Positions 6,126-10,098 of a DNA stretch of 10,098 nucleotides are shown here, one piece after another. Location: NCBI GenBank assembly GCA_046724665.1, contig JBKOWZ010000036.1:1-10098 (forward strand), in the 5' to 3' direction. Every line of letters starts with the position of its first letter. The first letter of the stretch is position 1. Source of the DNA: Actinocrinis sp046724665 (lineage in GTDB: Bacteria; Actinomycetota; Actinomycetes; Streptomycetales; Catenulisporaceae). A model generated the notes under the pieces. The model worked only from the letters and a program-made list of their open reading frames with translations, made no database searches and was not told the DNA's origin. Both the position numbers and the translations under genes were made by a program.

Positions 6126-6929
6126 GTGTTCGATCAGCTCGCGCTGTACTACCGGATCAACCGGCTCAATCTCAAGGCGCAGGCGGCCTACCGCGGCGAG
6201 TTCCTCCTCGGGCTGCTGTTCGGCCTGGTGTGGCAGGGCTCGATGGTGCTGTTCGCCGGGGTGCTGCTGCTGCGCTTCCCGGGGCTCGGCGGCTGGACGC
6301 AGGGCGACGTGCTGCTGATCGCCTCGATGCGGCTGGTTTCGCACAGCTTCTACGTGGCGTTGTTCTCGAACGTCGCGTTTCTGGCGTACCTGGTGCAGGA
6401 AGGCCGGATGGACGGCTTCCTGCTGCGGCCGATGCCGGTGTACCGCCAGGTGCTGCTGTCTCGCTTCCAGGTCAACGCGTTCGGCGACCTGCTGGCGGGC
6501 GCGGGCATCTTCGTGCTCGCGCTCTTGCGGCTGGACCTGGACTGGACGCCGCTGAAGGCGCTGTACGTCGCGGGCGGGATCGTGGGCGGCACGATGGTCG
6601 AGGCGGGCGTGCAGACCCTGCTGGCGATCGCCGCGCTGCGCTTCACCGGCATGGCCAGCTGGACCACATGGGTGGACCAGATGATCTCGACCTTCGGCAA
6701 CTACCCGCTCAACGTGCTGCCGAGCCCGGTCATGGACCTGCTGACCTTCGCCTTCCCGGTGGCGTTCATCGCCTACCTGCCGGCGGCGGTCGTCACCGGC
6801 CACACGGCGAGCACGGGACTGCCGCTGCTGCTTACCGCGGCGTCCCCGATCATAGGAATAGGGTTCTTCTTCGCGGCGAAGGCCGTCTGGTACCGGTCGC
6901 TGAGGATCTACGAATCCGTGGGCGGCTGA
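6126..6929 (+). CDS. ABC-2 family permease 2 (DUF990-like)
   Basis: This protein has 267 residues. The GTG at 6126 lies 2 nt after the stop of permease 1 and has GGGAGG at 6114-6119 as its ribosome binding site, inside the end of the preceding gene. Hydrophobic segments lie near 26-50, 62-90, 118-135, 145-172, 203-226 and 232-252. The family loop appears as QEGRMDGFLLRPMPVYRQVL (91-110). FGNYPLNVLPSPVMDLLTFAFPV-type sequence (190-212) followed by IAYLPA is typical of DUF990 permeases. It completes a three-component exporter with the two preceding genes. A 30-nt gap leads to the kinase gene without a terminator, so the four genes probably share one transcript. Confidence 0.88.
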   Translation: MFDQLALYYRINRLNLKAQAAYRGEFLLGLLFGLVWQGSMVLFAGVLLLRFPGLGGWTQGDVLLIASMRLVSHSFYVALFSNVAFLAYLVQEGRMDGFLLRPMPVYRQVLLSRFQVNAFGDLLAGAGIFVLALLRLDLDWTPLKALYVAGGIVGGTMVEAGVQTLLAIAALRFTGMASWTTWVDQMISTFGNYPLNVLPSPVMDLLTFAFPVAFIAYLPAAVVTGHTASTGLPLLLTAASPIIGIGFFFAAKAVWYRSLRIYESVGG

Positions 6930-6931
6930 CG

Positions 6932-6952
6932 GAGGGGACACAAGAGGGGACA
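6932..6952 (+). repeat. Duplicated Shine-Dalgarno-like sequence before the kinase gene
   Basis: GAGGGGACA occurs twice, at 6932-6940 and 6944-6952, offset by 12 nt. Either copy can pair with the 16S rRNA tail. The second copy places its GAGGGG 10 nt from the GTG at 6960; the first is too far from it. The duplication may raise ribosome loading or be a simple slippage product. Confidence 0.5.
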
Positions 6953-6959
6953 TTGAGCC

Positions 6960-7901
6960 GTGGAGACCGACATGTTCCCGCCCACCTTGCCCGTAGTCGC
7001 CACGGTGAGCATGCACGAGGGCGGCCCGCAGTGGCTGGCGCGGCTGCCCTCGCTCGTCGCCGAGCTGCGCGACCGCTGGTCGCTGCGGCTCGGTCCGCCG
7101 ATCCACGGCGGCAGCTGCTCCTGGGTCGCCCCGGCGCGGTTGCCCGACGGCGAATCGGCGGTTCTCAAGGTCACCTGGCCGCACCGCGAGGCGGCCGGCG
7201 AGGCTGAGGGCCTGCGGCGGTGGGGCGGCCGCGGCGCCGTTCACGTGCTGCGCGAGGACCCCGCGCAGTACGCGGTGCTGATAGAGCGTTGCGAACCGGG
7301 CGAGAAGCTCGGCGACGCCGACCATCTCGACGTGCGTGAACGGCTGCTGATCGGCGCCGGGCTGCTACGCGAGCTGTGGTCGGCCGAGCCGCCGCGGTCG
7401 GGGCCCACCGCGCTGGAGCGGGTCGCCGACCTCACCGCCGACTGGGCCGACATCGCCGAGGAGCGAATGGAGCGGCTACGGCCAGACTTCGACCCCGGGC
7501 TGGTGGCGACCGGAGTGCGGCTGCTGCGCGAGCTGCCCGGCGCGGCGGCGCGCGAGGTCATCGTGCACGGCGACTTCAACCCGGGCAACGTGCTCAGCGC
7601 CCGGCGCCGCCCCTGGCTCGCCATCGATGCCAAACCGATGATCGGCGACCCCGGCTACGATCCGTGGCCGCTGCTGGCGCAGATCGACGACCCCTTCAAC
7701 CACGCCGATCCGCGCCGCGTGCTCGCCGAGCGTCTCGCGTTGGTCGGCGACGTGCTCGGCGAGGACGTGTGGCGGATCGCGGCGTGGGCCTTCGCCCGCG
7801 AGGTGGAGTCGGCGCTGTGGGCCGTCGATCACGCGCAATCGCCGATCGCGCACGGATCGCTGAGCAAGGCCTATGTCTTCGCGGAGCTGGCGGGACTGTA
7901 G
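6960..7901 (+). CDS. APH(6)/hydroxyurea-type antibiotic kinase
   Basis: This protein has 313 residues from GTG 6960; ATG 6972 is an alternative, with GGAG 6 nt upstream. The protein-kinase-like fold of aminoglycoside phosphotransferases is clear. ATP-binding Lys70 lies in SAVLKV, and a Glu pair sits near 81-83. The catalytic loop is IVHGDFNPGNVL with His203, Asp205 and Asn210. The metal-binding IDAKPMIGDPGYDPWPLL begins at Asp223. The ID.KP..GDP.YD form is characteristic of the streptomycin 6-kinase / hydroxyurea kinase branch (PF04655-type) rather than the APH(3') branch. The likely reaction is ATP-dependent phosphorylation of a hydroxyl on an aminoglycoside or similar small molecule, in the cytoplasm. 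Many chromosomal actinomycete members have no known drug, so streptomycin resistance should not be assumed. Position at the end of the exporter operon suggests a shared substrate class. Confidence 0.85.
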   Translation: METDMFPPTLPVVATVSMHEGGPQWLARLPSLVAELRDRWSLRLGPPIHGGSCSWVAPARLPDGESAVLKVTWPHREAAGEAEGLRRWGGRGAVHVLREDPAQYAVLIERCEPGEKLGDADHLDVRERLLIGAGLLRELWSAEPPRSGPTALERVADLTADWADIAEERMERLRPDFDPGLVATGVRLLRELPGAAAREVIVHGDFNPGNVLSARRRPWLAIDAKPMIGDPGYDPWPLLAQIDDPFNHADPRRVLAERLALVGDVLGEDVWRIAAWAFAREVESALWAVDHAQSPIAHGSLSKAYVFAELAGL

Positions 7902-7916
7902 GCGCTGTAGGCGCTG
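7896..7916. repeat. 9-bp tandem repeat spanning the kinase stop codon
   Basis: CTGTAGGCG occurs twice in tandem (7896-7904, 7905-7913), followed by a further CTG. The unit carries the TAG stop, so the second copy supplies another in-frame TAG at 7908-7910. This is likely a small replication-slippage duplication; it leaves the protein unaltered. The kinase-pncA gap is 28 bp. Confidence 0.6.
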
Positions 7917-7929
7917 GGAACCGGGCGAG

Positions 7930-8514
7930 TCAGCTCCCGGGTACCGACGAGACCATGGACACGCCCGCGTCGGCGAGCTGCACCAGGGCCTTGGCCAGCG
8001 TCCCCGGCGCGACGGCGGCGGTCTTGTCGAGCAGCACCCGCGCGGCGAAGCCCTCGCGCACCGCGTCCAGCGCCGTCGCGCGCACGCAGTGGTCGGTCGC
8101 CAGGCCGACCAGGTCCACCTCGGTCACGCCGTGCCCGCGCAGCCAGTCGGCCAGCGCCGTCCCCTCGGGCGTCGCGCCCTGAAAGCCGGAGTAGGCCGGC
8201 TCGTGCTCGCCCTTGCGGAACTCCGCGTCGAACGCGATCGGCGCGACCGCCGGGTGGAAGTCCGCCCCCGGCGTGCCGACGACGCAGTGCACCGGCCAGG
8301 TGTCGATGTAGTCCGGGCCCTGCGGCTGCGTGCCGAAGTGGCCTTCGGGGTCGATGTGGTAGTCGCGGGTGGCGATCGTGTACTGCGCGCCGCCCGAGCC
8401 GGCCGCGACGTAGCGCGCGATCTGCTCGGCCGCCGCGACGCCGCCGGCGACCGGCAGCGAGCCGCCCTCGCAGAAGTCGTTCTGCACGTCCACGACGATC
8501 AGTGCCCTGCTCAT
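7930..8514 (-). CDS. pncA: Nicotinamidase (pyrazinamidase-type, isochorismatase superfamily)
   Basis: This protein has 194 residues. It hydrolyses nicotinamide to nicotinate and ammonia, feeding the Preiss-Handler route. The full catalytic set is visible by comparison with known nicotinamidases: Asp9 (in IVVDVQNDF), Lys101 (in FRKGE) and nucleophile Cys143 (in LATDHCVRAT) form the triad. Asp51, His53 and His59 (RDYHIDPEGHFG) plus His76 form the metal site. A cis-peptide-type segment precedes the cysteine. Length is normal for the family. The start at ATG 8514 is supported by AGAGGGG 8 nt upstream, which overlaps the stop codon of pncB; the two genes are 13 nt apart and on one transcript, pncB first. 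The end is convergent with the kinase gene. The substrate range could include pyrazinamide, as for other PncA enzymes. Confidence 0.93.
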   Translation of the reverse strand: MSRALIVVDVQNDFCEGGSLPVAGGVAAAEQIARYVAAGSGGAQYTIATRDYHIDPEGHFGTQPQGPDYIDTWPVHCVVGTPGADFHPAVAPIAFDAEFRKGEHEPAYSGFQGATPEGTALADWLRGHGVTEVDLVGLATDHCVRATALDAVREGFAARVLLDKTAAVAPGTLAKALVQLADAGVSMVSSVPGS

Positions 8515-8527
8515 CCCTCAAGCCCCT

Positions 8528-9868
8528 CTAGTCTCGTCCGCTCTCGTAGACAGTAGGGATCACCGCGTCGCCGCGCGAGAGCTGGGTCGCGGAGATCGGC
8601 AGCTGGGCGAGCGCGCCGCGCAGCGTCTCGCGGGCCCGGTCGAGGGACGGCGGCTCGACCGGCTCGCCGTCCACCATGAGCGTCCTGATCAGGCTCCTGC
8701 CGCGCTCGTCCACGTCGGCGGGCGGTTCGCCGGCGCCGATCACCTCGGCGGTGGCCACGCCGTCCTCGTCGATCCGGCGGTAGGCGTACTTGCGCCCGCC
8801 CCGGCTCGCCTTCTCGACCGACCGCTTCTCGACCGGGACCAGCGGCGCGTCCGGATCGGCCGAACCCGCGCGCGCCACCAGCTTGTAGACCATCGCCGCG
8901 GTCGGCGCGCCGCTGCCGGTGACCAGCTGCGTGCCGACGCCGTACGCGTCCACCGGGGCGATCGCGAGCGCGGCGATGGCGTACTCGTCCAGGTCGCTGG
9001 TGACCACGATCTTCGTGCCGCGCGCGCCGAGCTCGTCGAGCTGCCTGCGCACCCGGTGCGCCATCCAGAGCAGGTCGCCCGAGTCGAGCCGCACCGCGCC
9101 GAGATCGGGTCCCGCCACCTCGACCGCCACACGCACCGCCTCGGCGACGTCGTAGGTGTCCACCAGAAGGGTGGTGCCCTTGCCGAGCGCGGCCACCTGG
9201 GTCTGGAAGGCGTCGCGTTCGGCGTCGTGCACCAGGATGAACGCGTGCGCGCTGGTGCCCACGGTCGGCACGCCGTAGCGGAAGCCGGCCTCCAGGTTCG
9301 AGGTCGAGGCGAACCCGGCGATGTACGCCGCGCGGGCGGCGGCCACCCCGGCGTCCTCGTGCGTACGGCGCGAGCCCATCTCGATGCACGGACGCCCGGC
9401 CGCCGCCGAGGTCATCCGGGACGCCGCGGAGGCGATGGCCGAGTCGTGGTTGAGCACCGAGAGGACCACGGTCTCCAGCAGCACCGCCTCGGCGAAGGTG
9501 GCCTCCACCTCGAGGATCGGCGACTGCGGGAAGTAGCACTCGCCCTCGGCGTATCCGCGCACGGTGCCGCGGAACCGGTAGCCGGCGAGCCAGTCGACGG
9601 TCGCGCGGTCCACCACGCCGGTGCGCTCCAGGAACTCGAGCTGCCGCTCGTCGAAGCGGAACGCGGCGATCGCCTCGAGCACCCGGCCGGTGCCGGCCAC
9701 CACGCCGTACCGCCGGCCGTCCGGAAGCTTGCGCGCGAACACCTCGAAGACCGAGCGGCGGTGCGCAACCCCGCTGCGCAGCGCGGCCTGGAGCATCGTC
9801 AGCTCGTAGTGGTCGGTCAACAGTGCGGTCGACCGGGGCTGCGCGCCCACCCCACTTATCGTCACCAT
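8528..9868 (-). CDS. pncB: Nicotinate phosphoribosyltransferase
   Basis: This protein has 446 residues from ATG 9868. It makes nicotinate mononucleotide from nicotinate and PRPP with ATP hydrolysis, the committing step of NAD salvage from nicotinate, in the cytoplasm. Hallmarks: TDHYELTMLQAALRSG (18-33) at the N terminus; EMGSRRTHEDAG near 163-174; ASTSNLEAG (187-195); GTSAHAF with His208, the likely phosphorylated histidine; AVRLDSGDL (258-266) and YGVGTQLVTG (309-318) for the phosphate and nucleotide site. Length matches actinobacterial NAPRTases. Longer open sequence runs upstream to a TTG at 9997, but that part lies antisense to clpS and lacks family similarity. The ATG at 9868 has a leaderless-type promoter. 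It heads the pncB-pncA operon, so nicotinamide deamidation and nicotinate use are made together. The divergent clpS gene is only 75 bp away. Confidence 0.95.
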   Translation of the reverse strand: MVTISGVGAQPRSTALLTDHYELTMLQAALRSGVAHRRSVFEVFARKLPDGRRYGVVAGTGRVLEAIAAFRFDERQLEFLERTGVVDRATVDWLAGYRFRGTVRGYAEGECYFPQSPILEVEATFAEAVLLETVVLSVLNHDSAIASAASRMTSAAAGRPCIEMGSRRTHEDAGVAAARAAYIAGFASTSNLEAGFRYGVPTVGTSAHAFILVHDAERDAFQTQVAALGKGTTLLVDTYDVAEAVRVAVEVAGPDLGAVRLDSGDLLWMAHRVRRQLDELGARGTKIVVTSDLDEYAIAALAIAPVDAYGVGTQLVTGSGAPTAAMVYKLVARAGSADPDAPLVPVEKRSVEKASRGGRKYAYRRIDEDGVATAEVIGAGEPPADVDERGRSLIRTLMVDGEPVEPPSLDRARETLRGALAQLPISATQLSRGDAVIPTVYESGRD

Positions 9869-9875
9869 GACGCTA

Positions 9876-9881
9876 AGTCTA
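9876..9881 (-). promoter_or_regulatory. Candidate -10 element and leaderless start for pncB-pncA
   Basis: Read on the minus strand TAGACT is followed by TAGCGTC (7 nt) and the ATG at 9868. The spacing is the same as at three other genes in the window, and there is no Shine-Dalgarno sequence. A weak -35 candidate TTCGCC lies 18 nt upstream. Confidence 0.6.
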
Positions 9882-9943
9882 CTCGGGTAGGGTCCCGGGG
9901 GCGAACCGGGGGTGAGCCCGCTCTCAGATGATGCGAAGATGGG

Positions 9944-10098
9944 ATGGTGACCAGCGCACCGGTTGAAGTCGACCGGCCGGACGTCCGCGGCGAGCAAGAG
10001 GTCGCCGAGGAGACTGACCGGCCCTGGACCACGATGGTCTGGAACGATCCGGTCAACCTCATGAGCTACGTCACCTATGTGTTCGAGAGCTACTTCGG
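9944..10098 (+). CDS. clpS: ATP-dependent Clp protease adaptor ClpS, N-terminal part (3' truncated by window edge)
   Basis: 51 full residues are visible from ATG 9944; GTG 9947 is an equally possible start, and a TGA at 9929 rules out anything further upstream. After a variable acidic N-terminal tail (about 1-25, rich in E and D, which in ClpS is flexible), RPWTTMVWNDPVNLMSYVTYVF (26-47) is the first strand and helix of the ClpS core. Asn34-Asp35 correspond to the residues that hold the N-terminal amino group of N-degron substrates. ClpS binds the N domain of ClpA/ClpC-type unfoldases and delivers N-end-rule substrates. A weak GAAG (9935-9938) may be the ribosome binding site; no TANNNT sits at the leaderless distance here. 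In actinomycetes clpS is often found next to pncB, which agrees with this layout. Confidence 0.88.
   Translation, partial: MVTSAPVEVDRPDVRGEQEVAEETDRPWTTMVWNDPVNLMSYVTYVFESYF

Noticed and set aside
6036..7325. A 429-codon open frame on the - strand
   Set aside because: Antisense to permease 2 and the kinase, both of which carry clear family motifs; the composition is Q/H/R-rich low complexity.
6960..7901. Naming the kinase as a streptomycin resistance gene (strB/aph(6))
   Set aside because: The motif form fits that branch, but many chromosomal actinomycete homologues have unknown substrates and no streptomycin cluster genes are nearby.
7921..7940. Inverted repeat CCGGG / CCCGG near the pncA and kinase ends as a bidirectional terminator
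   Set aside because: The stem is only 5 bp with a 10-nt loop and no T-tract; at this GC content such pairs are expected by chance.
8511..9539. A 342-codon open frame on the - strand overlapping pncB
   Set aside because: It is a frame-shifted shadow of pncB, Gly/Arg-rich, without any domain, while the pncB frame contains all NAPRTase motifs.
9869..9997. N-terminal extension of pncB to a TTG at 9997
   Set aside because: It would overlap the clpS start on the other strand, lacks family similarity and would put the -10 element inside the coding region.

Overview
The window is very GC-rich and almost fully coding. Third codon positions are GC-biased, GTG starts are common, and genes overlap by 4 bases or are spaced by only a few. 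This points to an actinomycete chromosome (Streptomyces, Catenulispora or Actinospica-like). The clpS / pncB / pncA neighbourhood at the right end is one I associate with Streptomyces and relatives. I see no tRNA, rRNA, CRISPR, insertion sequence or phage gene. Genus cannot be fixed from the sequence alone.

Layout, left to right: (1) the C-terminal part of an IclR-type regulator (+, cut by the window edge); (2) a two-gene unit on the minus strand, a single-pass DUF5819-type protein followed by a multi-pass HTTM protein fused to a DCC (DUF393) thiol-oxidoreductase-like domain, whose 3' end overlaps the IclR gene tail-to-tail; (3) a divergent DUF2510-RDD membrane protein (+); (4) an unrecognised 276-residue protein (-); (5) a + strand operon of an ABC ATPase, two ABC-2/DUF990-type permeases and an APH(6)/hydroxyurea-type small-molecule kinase; (6) a minus-strand operon pncB-pncA (nicotinate phosphoribosyltransferase and nicotinamidase, the Preiss-Handler NAD salvage entry), convergent with the kinase; (7) the start of clpS (+, cut by the window edge), divergent from pncB.

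The clearest regulatory pattern is a set of four genes (DUF5819, RDD, the unrecognised protein, pncB) whose ATG lies exactly 7 nt after a TANNNT -10 hexamer with no Shine-Dalgarno sequence between. This is the signature of leaderless mRNAs. The ABC operon, its kinase gene and pncA instead have good Shine-Dalgarno sequences. The pattern also fixes several start codons: the -10/-35 reading places the start of the unrecognised gene at 4155, not at the upstream TTG.

Functionally, the ABC operon looks like an exporter plus drug-modifying kinase cassette, and pncB-pncA turns nicotinamide into nicotinate mononucleotide. The least understood part is the DUF5819 / HTTM-DCC pair, whose architecture recalls SdpA/SdpB but has no visible peptide substrate in this window.
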